Source: Streptomyces shenzhenensis
GTDB taxonomy: Bacteria > Actinomycetota > Actinomycetes > Streptomycetales > Streptomycetaceae
Length of the DNA stretch: 64,000 nucleotides
Assembly (NCBI RefSeq): GCF_021462265.1
Contig: NZ_JAJONF010000019.1
Location: 1 to 64,000, forward strand
Direction of reading: 5' to 3'
Made by a program: the position numbers and the translations under genes. The notes beneath the pieces are model-generated. The model was not told where the DNA came from and did not search any database. It saw only the letters and a list, made by a program, of their open reading frames with translations. Each line of letters starts with the position of its first letter. Positions within the stretch are counted from its first letter, which is position 1. Below are positions 14,761 through 22,942 of the stretch, one piece after another.

Positions 14761-16761
14761 ATGAGTGCTGGTGCGTCTGGCACGGGAGTCGAGCACGTGA
14801 GGCACGGCGCGCGGCTGCCGTGGGCCGACATCCTGCTGTCCGCGATCGCCGCCGTGAGCTGGGCGTTGATCGGTATGGCGGGTACGGCGGCGCTGGGTCT
14901 GCACCTGCTGCGGGCCGACGCGGCGGGCTCACTGGGCCCGATGACCGCGGCGGTTGTGGCGCTCGGGGCGGGTGGTTCGGTCACCCCGGACGGAGATCTG
15001 TCCGCCTTCGGCCTGAAGGGAGCGGACGCCACCACGGCCATCGAGATCACGCCACTGGGGGTGAGCCTGGTCGGTGCGCTCCTTTTGTCATGGTTCTTCT
15101 TACGGTCCCTGCGCACGGCCGGAGTTGTCATCGCCCCGGCCGAACTGCTGGCCCGCGCGGGCTCGGTGGTGATGCTGTTCGTGGCGGTCCTGGGCGGGCT
15201 GGCCTGGGCGGGGCACTCCGTCGTGACCATCGACGGCGGTGCGCTCGGGCTGGACAAGGTGACGGGGGGAGGGGGCGGCGGCGGGCTGAGGATCCCCGGC
15301 ATCGGTGACATCGGGGGGCTGCTCCCCGACCGCCTCGGCAACCTCGTGCATGCGAAGGCCGCGGTCGGCTTCAGCGTGGACACGGCGGCGACACTGCTCG
15401 GCGGCCTCGGCTGGTCGGCGGGCATCCTGCTGATCGCCCTGCTGGCCTCGCGCCGGACGCCGCTGCCGCCCGGCTGGACGGCGGTGCACCGGGTGGTGCG
15501 GCCGGCGGCCTCGGCGCTGGTGACGGTACTGCTGGTGGCCGTGGCGGCCGGCTGGGCGGCGGCGGCCTACGCGGCGATCGGTGACCCGCATCCGGCCAGG
15601 ATCCTGGGCGCGGCCCTGCTCGGCGCCCCGAACGGCGTCTGGCTGGGCATCCCGATCGGCCTCTTCGTGCCCTTCGACGGCAGGGCCACGGGCGTCCTGA
15701 CCATGTTTCTGCCGCACCCCCTGGACGGCCTGCTGAACTCGAGGTCCGACCAGTCGGTGACCTTGGGCCGCCTTGCCGACCTGGACGGGCGGGTGTGGCT
15801 GCTGGGAGTGGCGGCGGCGCTGCTGATGCTGCTGGCCGGGGTGTTCACGGCGGCGCGGACTCCGGTGGGGGCGACCGGGTCGGGCGGGGTGGGCGGCGCC
15901 GGCCGGCCGGGCTCCGGTTCCGGGGCGCTGGGATTCGCCGGACGGTGTGCCGTGCGGCTGGGGATCGCCACCGCGCTCACGCTGCCGTTGCTGGCCTGGC
16001 TGGCGGCTGTGTCGGTGGACGCCTCGCTGTCGGTGCTGGGCTTCGACGCGTTCGGGGCGGGGATCCGACTGCACGGGCAGCTGGGCATGGCGCTGCTGCT
16101 CGGAGCCCTCTGGGGTGCGGCGGCGGGAGCCGCGGGGGCGCTGCTGGCGTGGGTGACCGGCGCGGCCGGGTCACGTGCGGCCCCGGCGGCACTGGGTGCC
16201 GCGGGCCAGGACGGGGCAGGGGGCGGGCCGCCGTACCGGCGGGCCGGCGGGGCTCCGGGGCCGGCCGGCAGCGAGGAGGCGGGGCCCTACGCGCCCGGGA
16301 CGCCCTACCGTCCGCCGAATCCGGACACGAACCCCTATCTCCGGGTGCCGGAGGAGCTGCGGGGGGCGGGGGGCGGCCGTGGGGCCTGGCCCGGTGCAGC
16401 GCAAGGGGCCGGAGCGGCACCGCCGAGTGGTGCCGCCGCCCCGGGCCGTCGTCCGCCGGGCGCGCCGTCCCCGGCGGACGGCGACCGGCGCGCCGACGAC
16501 CGCCGGGCACCGCGGGAGCGTCGGCCGGGTGGCGGCGGGCCTCCCCGCGACGCACCGCCGCCGGACCCGGGCGATGTGTACGGCGCTCCCACCCTGGCCC
16601 GGCCGCTCGACCAGCCCCAGCCGCCCCGCTCCGCTCGGCCGCGGCCGAGCGCACGGCGGCCCGACGGCTCCCAGGACGGTCCCGGCGCCGGGCCCCCGCC
16701 GCCACCACCGCCTCCTCCCCCGTCCCCGCCCCCTCCGCGGCCGCCCAGGCGTCCGCGCTGA
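14761..16761 (+). CDS. Streptophobe-family integral membrane protein with a TTA codon
   Basis: 666-aa protein: about ten hydrophobic segments over residues 25-480 and a hydrophilic Pro/Gly/Arg-rich cytoplasmic tail (480-666) ending in a poly-proline run. The family is restricted to streptomycetes and close relatives and has no known function. Leu-114 (15100-15102) is encoded by TTA, the rare codon read by the bldA tRNA, in a locally lower-GC stretch (CTT TTG TCA). Expression may therefore be limited to developmentally late growth. Divergent from the FHA-ABC gene across 231 nt. Confidence 0.85.
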   Translation: MSAGASGTGVEHVRHGARLPWADILLSAIAAVSWALIGMAGTAALGLHLLRADAAGSLGPMTAAVVALGAGGSVTPDGDLSAFGLKGADATTAIEITPLGVSLVGALLLSWFFLRSLRTAGVVIAPAELLARAGSVVMLFVAVLGGLAWAGHSVVTIDGGALGLDKVTGGGGGGGLRIPGIGDIGGLLPDRLGNLVHAKAAVGFSVDTAATLLGGLGWSAGILLIALLASRRTPLPPGWTAVHRVVRPAASALVTVLLVAVAAGWAAAAYAAIGDPHPARILGAALLGAPNGVWLGIPIGLFVPFDGRATGVLTMFLPHPLDGLLNSRSDQSVTLGRLADLDGRVWLLGVAAALLMLLAGVFTAARTPVGATGSGGVGGAGRPGSGSGALGFAGRCAVRLGIATALTLPLLAWLAAVSVDASLSVLGFDAFGAGIRLHGQLGMALLLGALWGAAAGAAGALLAWVTGAAGSRAAPAALGAAGQDGAGGGPPYRRAGGAPGPAGSEEAGPYAPGTPYRPPNPDTNPYLRVPEELRGAGGGRGAWPGAAQGAGAAPPSGAAAPGRRPPGAPSPADGDRRADDRRAPRERRPGGGGPPRDAPPPDPGDVYGAPTLARPLDQPQPPRSARPRPSARRPDGSQDGPGAGPPPPPPPPPPSPPPPRPPRRPR

Positions 16762-16782
16762 TGGTGACGTCCGCCGGGTGCG

Positions 16783-16832
16783 CGGATCGTGCCGTCTGCC
16801 GTCCGAACGGATCGTGCCGTCCGCCGTCCGCG
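16783..16832. repeat. Two-copy 25-nt tandem repeat
   Basis: CGGATCGTGCCGTC plus flank is repeated at 16783 and 16808 with one internal C/T difference. It lies in the 263-nt gap between the streptophobe gene and serB, where I see no other feature. Confidence 0.6.
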
Positions 16833-17024
16833 CGCCCCGGTTACTGAAGCGGGTGTGACAACACAGCCCGGATGCGCTGCCGCCACGGCCGTCGGCATCG
16901 CACGCGCGTTCGCCTGTAGTCCGGAAGCAAAGCGGCGGACACCGGGCCGACACCTATTGTTCCGTGTCCGTCAGGCGGACCACCTGCGCCGCAGGCACGG
17001 GGTGCCGGTTACGGTGGTTACACC

Positions 17025-18233
17025 ATGAGCGATCCGCAGACCTCCGAGGTCCCCACTCTCCTCGTCAAGATTTTCGGCAAGGACAGGCCGGGCATCACGG
17101 CCGGCCTCTTCGACACTCTTGCCGCCTACATGGTCGACGTGGTCGACATCGAGCAGGTCGTCACGCGAGGCCGACTGGTGCTGTGCGTGCTCGTGACCCA
17201 GCCCCCGGCGGGTCTGGAGGGCGACCTCCGGGCGACCGTGCACAGCTGGGCGGAGTCGGTGAAGATGCAGGCGGAGATCATCTCCGGCCGCGGCGACAAC
17301 CGTCCGCGTGGCCTCGGCCGTTCCCTGGTCACCGTCCTCGGTCACCCCCTGACCGCCGAGTCGACGGCTGCCATCGCCGCGCGGATCGCCAAGACCGGCG
17401 GCAACATCGACCGTATCTTCCGGCTCGCCAAGTACCCGGTGACGGCCGTCGAGTTCGCGGTGTCCGGCGTGGAGACCGAGCCGCTGCGCACCGCCCTGGT
17501 CTCCGACGCGGCCGAGCTCGGCGTGGACATCGCGGTGGTTGCGGCCGGTCTGCACCGGCGGGCCCAGCGCCTGGTGGTCATGGACGTGGACTCGACGCTC
17601 ATCCAGGACGAGGTGATCGAGCTCTTCGCCGCGCACGCCGGCTGCGAGGACCAGGTCGCCGAGGTGACGGCGGCCGCGATGCGCGGCGAGCTGGACTTCG
17701 AGCAGTCGCTGCACGCGCGCGTGGCGCTGCTCAGGGGACTGGACGAGTCGGTCGTGCAGAAGGTGCGCGCCGAGGTGCGGCTGACGCCCGGTGCACGGAC
17801 CCTGATCCGTACGCTGAAGCGGCTCGGCTACCAAGTCGGCGTGGTCTCGGGCGGTTTCACCCAGGTCACCGATGATCTGAAGGAGCGGCTGGGGCTGGAC
17901 TTCGCCCAGGCCAACACGCTGGAGATCGTCGACGGGAAGCTGACCGGCCGGGTGACCGGCGAGATCGTGGACCGGGCGGGCAAGGCGCGGCTGCTGCGCC
18001 GGTTCGCCGCCGAGGCGGGCGTGCCGCTGGCGCAGACCGTGGCCATCGGTGACGGGGCCAACGACCTGGACATGCTGAACGCGGCCGGCCTCGGTGTCGC
18101 CTTCAACGCCAAGCCGGTGGTCCGCGAGGCCGCGCACACGGCGGTGAACGTCCCGTTCCTGGACACGGTGCTGTATCTGCTGGGTGTCACCCGCGAAGAG
18201 GTCGAGGCGGCGGACACCCTTGACGAGAGCTGA
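17025..18233 (+). CDS. serB: Phosphoserine phosphatase with N-terminal ACT domains
   Basis: 402-aa enzyme of the last step of serine synthesis. N-terminal ACT-type regulatory region (residues 8-170; LLVKIFGKDRPGITAGLFDTLAAYMVDVVDIEQVV) and a C-terminal HAD phosphatase: motif I VMDVDSTLIQDEVIELFAAHAG (nucleophile Asp), motif II VSGGFTQV, motif III Lys region, and motif IV AIGDGANDLDMLNAAGLGVAFNAKP. Long SerB forms with ACT domains are usual in actinobacteria and are feedback regulated by serine. Start ATG 17025. A double hairpin terminator follows. Confidence 0.96.
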   Translation: MSDPQTSEVPTLLVKIFGKDRPGITAGLFDTLAAYMVDVVDIEQVVTRGRLVLCVLVTQPPAGLEGDLRATVHSWAESVKMQAEIISGRGDNRPRGLGRSLVTVLGHPLTAESTAAIAARIAKTGGNIDRIFRLAKYPVTAVEFAVSGVETEPLRTALVSDAAELGVDIAVVAAGLHRRAQRLVVMDVDSTLIQDEVIELFAAHAGCEDQVAEVTAAAMRGELDFEQSLHARVALLRGLDESVVQKVRAEVRLTPGARTLIRTLKRLGYQVGVVSGGFTQVTDDLKERLGLDFAQANTLEIVDGKLTGRVTGEIVDRAGKARLLRRFAAEAGVPLAQTVAIGDGANDLDMLNAAGLGVAFNAKPVVREAAHTAVNVPFLDTVLYLLGVTREEVEAADTLDES

Positions 18234-18245
18234 CGAGAGCTGAGC

Positions 18246-18305
18246 TGTCCGGCCGATCCGGCCGGACACGAGGGGGCCCGCGCCGTCTCCACGGTGCCGG
18301 GCCCC
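18246..18305 (+). terminator. Terminator after serB
   Basis: A perfect 9-bp stem (TGTCCGGCC, 18246-18254, with 18260-18268) is followed by a second GC-rich stem (GGGGCCCG with CGGGCCCC) to 18305, before the convergent phosphatase gene. Confidence 0.75.
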
Positions 18306-18358
18306 TGGTCGTCCCTCGTGGTCCCTCGTGCCGCGTCAGCGGTGGCGCGGTGGAATGG

Positions 18359-18877
18359 TCACTCCGAGGGTGCCCAGTAGTCCGCGAGCGTGGCCACGCC
18401 GGGCTCCAAGGCCTTCCAGGAGCCCTCGTACGTCACGACGGCGAAGGCGGCGGCGGGGAAGCCCCGGCGGTTCATCCGCTCGCGGGCGTCGGTCTCGGCG
18501 GTGGCGGCGAGGATCTCGGCCAGGCCGTGCACGCCGGGGTTGTGACCGATGAGGATCACGTTCTGTACGTCGTCGGGCACCTCGTTGAGCACGGCGATCA
18601 GCTCGCCCGGCGAGGCCTCGTACACCCGCTCCTCGTAGACGGTTTTCGGCCGGTGCGCGAGCTCGTGGACGGCGAGCTTCCAGGTCTCCCGGGTGCGCAC
18701 GGAAGTGGAGCACAGGGCCAGGTCGAAGGTGATGCCGCTGTCCGCGAGCTTGCGTCCGGCGACGGCGGCGTCCATTCGGCCCCGGTCAGCGAGCGGCCGC
18801 TCGTGGTCGGTCACCTGTGGCCAGTCGGCTTTCGCATGGCGGAAGAGGACAATCCTGCGGGGTTCTGCGACGCTCAT
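18359..18877 (-). CDS. SixA-like histidine phosphatase
   Basis: 172-aa member of the histidine-phosphatase (phosphoglycerate mutase-like) fold. Catalytic N-terminal motif IVLFRHAKADWP (RHG-type), central LCSTSVRTRETW, acid residue in VYEASPGELIAVL, and second histidine in LIGHNPGVHGLAEIL. Small SixA-type enzymes remove phosphate from phosphohistidine or small phosphoesters. It runs opposite to serB, whose terminator separates them. ATG 18877. Confidence 0.9.
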   Translation of the reverse strand: MSVAEPRRIVLFRHAKADWPQVTDHERPLADRGRMDAAVAGRKLADSGITFDLALCSTSVRTRETWKLAVHELAHRPKTVYEERVYEASPGELIAVLNEVPDDVQNVILIGHNPGVHGLAEILAATAETDARERMNRRGFPAAAFAVVTYEGSWKALEPGVATLADYWAPSE

Positions 18878-18956
18878 GGCACCCAGCTTCGCATGAAACA
18901 GGCCATCGGGCGCAGGGAGTTGACATGCGACTTCGCCCCGTCCCGCGGTACGGCGG

Positions 18957-19163
18957 CTAGCGGGTGACGAGCTGCTGGACGCGCTCGAAGAGGTGGGTGA
19001 CGGCGGGGTCGCCGGTGGCCGCGTGGGCGTCCGCCGGGTTCAGTATGAGGGTCAGCAGAGCGACGAAGGCGAGCGCGGGAAGGGCGAGCGCCCACCAGGG
19101 GAGCCGGATGCCGACGCTGCCCGGGGTCGCCGGGTGGTGCCGGGTGTGCGTTAGGGCCGGCAT
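18957..19163 (-). CDS. Small single-pass membrane protein
   Basis: 68-aa protein MPALTHTRHHPATPGSVGIRLPWWALALPALAFVALLTLILNPADAHAATGDPAVTHLFERVQQLVTR. One membrane helix at residues 23-42; the ADAHA stretch could be a signal-peptidase site, which would release a 20-residue peptide. Start ATG 19163 with GGAGGCG 5 nt upstream. Widespread in streptomycetes as a hypothetical; no function is known to me. Confidence 0.75.
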   Translation of the reverse strand: MPALTHTRHHPATPGSVGIRLPWWALALPALAFVALLTLILNPADAHAATGDPAVTHLFERVQQLVTR

Positions 19164-19290
19164 GATCGCCTCCGCTGGTCTCCGGGGTCCGTCGGCCGCC
19201 CTCGCGGCCACACCTCGAATCTACGGAATCCGCGGTGGCCGCCCCATCCGGTGATCCACCCACTTGACCCTGACCCTTACCCCCTAGGGG

Positions 19291-19312
19291 ATGGTGGGGC
19301 TGGCCCCACCAT
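19291..19312. terminator. Hairpin downstream of the MFS unit
   Basis: A 10-bp perfect stem, ATGGTGGGGC with its complement around TG, lies 28 nt past the stop of the 38-aa gene and follows a CCCCTAGGGG palindrome (19281-19290). Likely terminates the leftward MFS/38-aa transcript. Confidence 0.65.
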
Positions 19313-19340
19313 CGGCCGCGGAGGCGGTGGCCTGCGGTGG

Positions 19341-19457
19341 TCAGGGTGACGCGAGGGTCGCGATGACGGCGATGACGATGAAGATGGCGAAGAACGAGCC
19401 GAAGACGATCAGCATCTTCTTCTGACCGTTCTGGGGGTTCGGGTCGAGCACTGGCAT
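19341..19457 (-). CDS. 38-aa SGM_5486-type transporter-associated small membrane protein
   Basis: Very short gene encoding MPVLDPNPQNGQKKMLIVF followed by a hydrophobic helix (residues 16-35) and ending IATLASP. It matches the small protein family named SGM_5486 transporter-associated protein, as I remember it, which sits next to CynX/NimT-type MFS permeases, as here (105 nt downstream of one). It is likely a membrane accessory of that permease; this is inference from context. Confidence 0.75.
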   Translation of the reverse strand: MPVLDPNPQNGQKKMLIVFGSFFAIFIVIAVIATLASP

Positions 19458-19562
19458 GGGACCAGTCTGGCACCCCCGGACGCGTACGGACCGCGCGGGG
19501 TGGCCGCGACACGCACCGCCGAGACCGGCGGGCCGGCGGTGCGGCGGACCGGCGGTGCGGCG

Positions 19563-20906
19563 TCAGGCGGTCGCGGCCGCCTCGTCCTCCACCGTACGGT
19601 CGCGGCCCGCCAGGACGCCGACGGCCATCTGCGGGATCATCAGGCCGATCATGAGGGCGATCGGCAGGCCCCAGCCACCGCTGTGCTGGTAGAGCACGCC
19701 CACCAGCAGCGGGCCGGGGATCGAGATGAGGTATCCGGTGCTCTGGGCGAAAGCGGAGAGCTGGACGACGCCCGCCGCGGTCCTGGCCCGCATCCCGACC
19801 ATGGTGAGGGCGAGCGGGAAGGCGCAGGTCGAGATTCCGAGCAGCACGGCCCAGGCCCAGGCGCCGGCCGCGGGCGCGAGGTACAGGCCGGCGTATCCGG
19901 CGAGACCGCAGACGCCGAGGGCGATCACGATCGGGCCCTGGCGTGGCAGCCGGGTGGCCACGCGCGGGATGACGAAGGCCAGTGGTACGCCCATCACCAT
20001 GGTGACGGCGAGCAGCAGCCCGGCCGTGCTCGCGGAGACGCCCGCGTCGCGGAAGATCTGCGCCATCCAGCCCATCGTGATGTAGGCGGCGGTGGCCTGG
20101 AGCCCGAAGAACACGGCGAGCGCCCAGGCGGTACGGCTGCGGGTGATCCGCAGGGCGGGCGGCTGTCGCTCCGCACGCGCGCGTGCCCCGGCCCGGGCCC
20201 CGGCGGTCGGCGCCGGTCCCCGGTCCCGTACCAGCGGAACCCATGGCAGCACCGCGGCCGCCGCGAGCCCGGCCCACACGGCCAGCCCGCTCTGCCAGCC
20301 GCCGCCCAGCGCGTCGGTCACGGGCACGGTCACCGCGGCGGCCACCGAGGTGCCGACGGCGAGAGCCATCGAGTACAGGCCGGTCATGGAGCCGACCCGG
20401 TCGGGGAACCAGCGTTTGACGATCACCGGCATCAGGACGTTGCTGACCGCGATGCCCATGAGCGCGAGCGCGCTGCCGGCCAGGAACCCGGCGGTGCTCC
20501 CGGCGTACGGGCGTATCAGCAGTCCGGCGGTGACGGCGGCCATCGCGGCGCAGACGACGGCCGCCGGTCCGAAGCGGCGGGCGAGGCGGGGAGCCGTGAC
20601 GCCGAAGACGGCGAAGCAGAGCGGGGGCACGGAGGTGAGCAGTCCGGCCGCGCTGCCGCTCATGCCGAGGCCGTCGCGGACGTCTTCCAGGAGCGCGCCG
20701 AGGCTGGTGATGGCGGGCCGGAGATTGACCGCGGACAGCACGATGCCGATGACGACCAGCCGTGTCGTCCACGCGCGCGTGGCGGTCGCGGGGCTCCCGT
20801 GGGACGCCGTCGTCTCTGCTGCCGCCGGCGCCTTCGCCCGCGGTGCCGTCCGTCCCGTCGTGGAACTCGTGGGGCGGGTCTCCTTGCCTGTCATGTGACT
20901 CATCAT
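19563..20906 (-). CDS. CynX/NimT-family MFS transporter
   Basis: About 447-aa permease with 12 predicted membrane helices. It begins with a hydrophilic Thr/Ala-rich tail, then VVIGIVLSAVNLRPAITSLGALLEDVRDGLGMSGSAAGLLTS, the start typical of the CynX/NimT (cyanate or nitroimidazole) MFS branch. It carries a charged central loop (PTAGARAGARARAERQ) that holds one copy of the CACGCGCGCGTG palindrome. Start codon is uncertain (20906, 20903 or 20894); no strong ribosome site is seen. A divergent GntR regulator and a perfect operator lie upstream. Confidence 0.88.
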   Translation of the reverse strand: MMSHMTGKETRPTSSTTGRTAPRAKAPAAAETTASHGSPATATRAWTTRLVVIGIVLSAVNLRPAITSLGALLEDVRDGLGMSGSAAGLLTSVPPLCFAVFGVTAPRLARRFGPAAVVCAAMAAVTAGLLIRPYAGSTAGFLAGSALALMGIAVSNVLMPVIVKRWFPDRVGSMTGLYSMALAVGTSVAAAVTVPVTDALGGGWQSGLAVWAGLAAAAVLPWVPLVRDRGPAPTAGARAGARARAERQPPALRITRSRTAWALAVFFGLQATAAYITMGWMAQIFRDAGVSASTAGLLLAVTMVMGVPLAFVIPRVATRLPRQGPIVIALGVCGLAGYAGLYLAPAAGAWAWAVLLGISTCAFPLALTMVGMRARTAAGVVQLSAFAQSTGYLISIPGPLLVGVLYQHSGGWGLPIALMIGLMIPQMAVGVLAGRDRTVEDEAAATA

Positions 20907-20908
20907 AG

Positions 20909-20923
20909 AATCATGGGATGATT
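20909..20923. promoter_or_regulatory. Perfect operator palindrome AATCAT-GGG-ATGATT
   Basis: A 6-3-6 inverted repeat in the 79-nt gap between the divergent MFS and GntR genes. GntR/FadR dimers bind short palindromes of this size, so it is a good candidate autoregulatory operator controlling the transporter; it would overlap the permease's translation start region. Confidence 0.7.
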
Positions 20924-20985
20924 GGTTGTCCATCCCCGGGCCGTCCCGGCCGCGTCCGGCGGGCCCTCGCGTGCGAAGGTGTGCC

Positions 20986-21678
20986 ATGCCTCTGAGTCAT
21001 CCGCGCCGCTCGGCACTGTCCGAACAGGTCATCGCCGCGTTGCGGAACCAGATCACCTCGGGCGAGTGGCCGGTGGGCTCGCGCATCCCCACCGAGCCGG
21101 AGCTGGTCGAGCAGCTCGGGGTGGCCCGCAACACCGTCCGCGAGGCCGTCCGGGCGCTGGCGCACAACGGCCTGCTGGACATCCGCCAGGGCTCGGGGAC
21201 GTACGTCGCGGCGACCAGTGAGCTGGCCGGCGTGATGCACCGCCGGTTCGCCGCGGCCGACCCCCGGCACATCGCCGAACTGCGCTCGACCCTGGAGTCG
21301 TCGGCCGCCCGGCTGGCCGCGGTCCGCCGGACCGAGAAGGACCTCGGGCAGCTCGACGCCCTGCTGGCGCGCCGCGAGCAGGCCTGGCGGTCGGGCGACG
21401 CGGAGGCCTTCGTGACGGCGGACGCGACCCTGCACCTGGCCGTGGTGGCCGCCTCGCACAACGACGCGCTGACGGCGATGTACGCCGACCTGGGCGAGGT
21501 GCTGCGGGAGTGGCTGCGCGCGGACGTCGGCGCCGAGCTGACGCCGCAGTCGTACATGGACCACACCCGGCTGGTCGAGGCGATCCGCGCGGGCGACGCG
21601 GACGCGGCCGCGAAGGAGGCGGCGAGCTACCCGTTCCTGTGCCGTCCGGACCGGTTCAGCTCACCTTCTGGTGACTGA
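20986..21678 (+). CDS. GntR/FadR-family transcriptional regulator
   Basis: 230-aa regulator. N-terminal winged helix (about residues 8-75; ALSEQVIAALRNQITSGEWPVGSRIPTEPELVEQLGVARNTVREAVRALAHNGLLDIRQGSGTYV) and a C-terminal all-helical FCD effector domain (85-215; ELRSTLESSAARLAA, FVTADATLHLAVVAASHNDALTAMY). FCD-type GntR proteins sense carboxylates and similar metabolites and repress neighbouring transport genes. Divergent to the MFS gene. Its last 23 nt overlap the end of the convergent secreted-protein gene. Start ATG 20986. Confidence 0.92.
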   Translation: MPLSHPRRSALSEQVIAALRNQITSGEWPVGSRIPTEPELVEQLGVARNTVREAVRALAHNGLLDIRQGSGTYVAATSELAGVMHRRFAAADPRHIAELRSTLESSAARLAAVRRTEKDLGQLDALLARREQAWRSGDAEAFVTADATLHLAVVAASHNDALTAMYADLGEVLREWLRADVGAELTPQSYMDHTRLVEAIRAGDADAAAKEAASYPFLCRPDRFSSPSGD

Positions 21679-22006
21679 TCCACACCGCGCGGACGTCCTT
21701 CCAGCAGCGGCCGGCCAGCCGCACGGTCATCGCCGGACCGGTGTCGACCGGGGAGCCGTCGGTGTCGATGTCCCACCACTGGGCGCACTCGATGTGCAGC
21801 CGGACCCGGTCGGTGTCGACGTAGGGGTTGTGGCAGTAGGCCACCACATGGGAACCGCGGACGGTGGTCCGGCAGGAGGCACCGAACAGCTGCGGGGCCG
21901 GCTTGTGTCCGCTCGGCACGCGCGCGTGGGACCGCGCGTCGTACGGCAGCGACAGCACGAGGGCGAAGGCCAGGGTCACCGGGGCCAGGCTGCGGGACAG
22001 GCGCAC
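21656..22006 (-). CDS. Secreted hypothetical protein
   Basis: 116-aa protein with an N-terminal signal peptide (VRLSRSLAPVTLAFALVLSLPYDARSHA) and a small beta-rich, Cys-containing mature domain (GASCRTTVRGSHVVAYCHNPYVDTDRVRLHIECAQWWDIDTDG ... AGRCWKDVRAVWISHQKV), four Cys likely forming two disulfides. Start GTG 22006 with GAGGAGG 8 nt upstream. Not assigned to a functional family. The 3' end overlaps the convergent GntR gene by 23 nt. Confidence 0.78.
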   Translation of the reverse strand: MRLSRSLAPVTLAFALVLSLPYDARSHARVPSGHKPAPQLFGASCRTTVRGSHVVAYCHNPYVDTDRVRLHIECAQWWDIDTDGSPVDTGPAMTVRLAGRCWKDVRAVWISHQKVS

Positions 22007-22122
22007 AAGGGGGCCTCCTCGGCCGGGCTGGGGAGGGACGTCGCGCGGTGAACGCTTGCTCCACGCGTAGTCCAGCGTGCGCCGTCGTCGCGGCGGCGGC
22101 CCGGCCGGTGGGCCGAACGGGT

Positions 22123-22153
22123 GAGGCCCGCACCCTGGCGGGGTGCGGGCCTC
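22123..22153 (-). terminator. Terminator of the fabG-fabI operon
   Basis: Perfect 13-bp stem (GAGGCCCGCACCC with its complement) around a 5-nt loop, 17 nt past the fabI stop codon. Confidence 0.85.
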
Positions 22154-22169
22154 GAGGAGTCCGGGCGGC

Positions 22170-22937
22170 TCAGGCTCCGATGGCGTGCAGGCCGCCGTCC
22201 ACGTGGATGATCTCGCCGGTGGTCTTCGGGAACCAGTCGCTCAGCAGGGCGACGATGCCCTTGCCGGCCGGCTCCGGGTCCTTGAGGTCCCACTCCAGCG
22301 GGGAGCGGTGGTCCCAGACCGCGGCCAGGTCGCTGAAGCCGGGGATGGACTTGGCGGCCATGGAGCCGATGGGGCCGGCGGAGATGAGGTTGCAGCGGAT
22401 GTTCTGCTTGCCGAGGTCGCGCGCGATGTAGCGGCTGGTGGCCTCCAGGGCGGCCTTGGCCGGACCCATCCAGTCGTACTGCGGCCAGGCGTACTGGGCG
22501 TCGAAGGTGAGACCGACGACCGAGCCGCCGTTCTGCATCAGCGGCAGGCAGGCCATGGTCAGCGACTTCAGGGAGTACGCCGAGACGTGCATGGCGGTGG
22601 CCACGGACTCGAACGGCGTGTTGAGGAAGTTGCCGCCGAGGGCGTCCTGGGGGGCGAAGCCGATGGAGTGGACGACCCCGTCCAGGCTGCCGAGCTCCTC
22701 GCCGACGAGGTCGGCCAGCCGCCCGAGGTGCTCGTCGTTGGTGACGTCGAGCTCGATGACCTTGGTGGGCTTCGGCAGCTTCTTGGCGATGCGCTCGGTC
22801 AGCGTGGGCCGCGGGAACGCGGTGAGGATGATCTCGGCACCCTGCTCCTGGGCCAGCTTGGCCGCGTGGAAGGCGATGGAGGACTCCATCAGCACACCCG
22901 TGATCAGGATGCGCTTGCCCTCAAGGATTCCACTCAT
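22170..22937 (-). CDS. fabI: Enoyl-ACP reductase (InhA/FabI type)
   Basis: 255-aa NADH-dependent enoyl-acyl-carrier-protein reductase, last step of each fatty-acid elongation cycle. Begins MSGILEGKRILITGVLMESSIAFHAAKLAQEQGAEI (divergent SDR nucleotide motif, as in InhA), catalytic YAWPQYDWMGPAKAALEA (Tyr-x6-Lys), and substrate loop LISAGPIGSMAAKSIPGF. The sequence is InhA-like. It lies 5 nt after fabG, in one operon. Confidence 0.96.
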   Translation of the reverse strand: MSGILEGKRILITGVLMESSIAFHAAKLAQEQGAEIILTAFPRPTLTERIAKKLPKPTKVIELDVTNDEHLGRLADLVGEELGSLDGVVHSIGFAPQDALGGNFLNTPFESVATAMHVSAYSLKSLTMACLPLMQNGGSVVGLTFDAQYAWPQYDWMGPAKAALEATSRYIARDLGKQNIRCNLISAGPIGSMAAKSIPGFSDLAAVWDHRSPLEWDLKDPEPAGKGIVALLSDWFPKTTGEIIHVDGGLHAIGA

Positions 22938-22942
22938 GGTGA

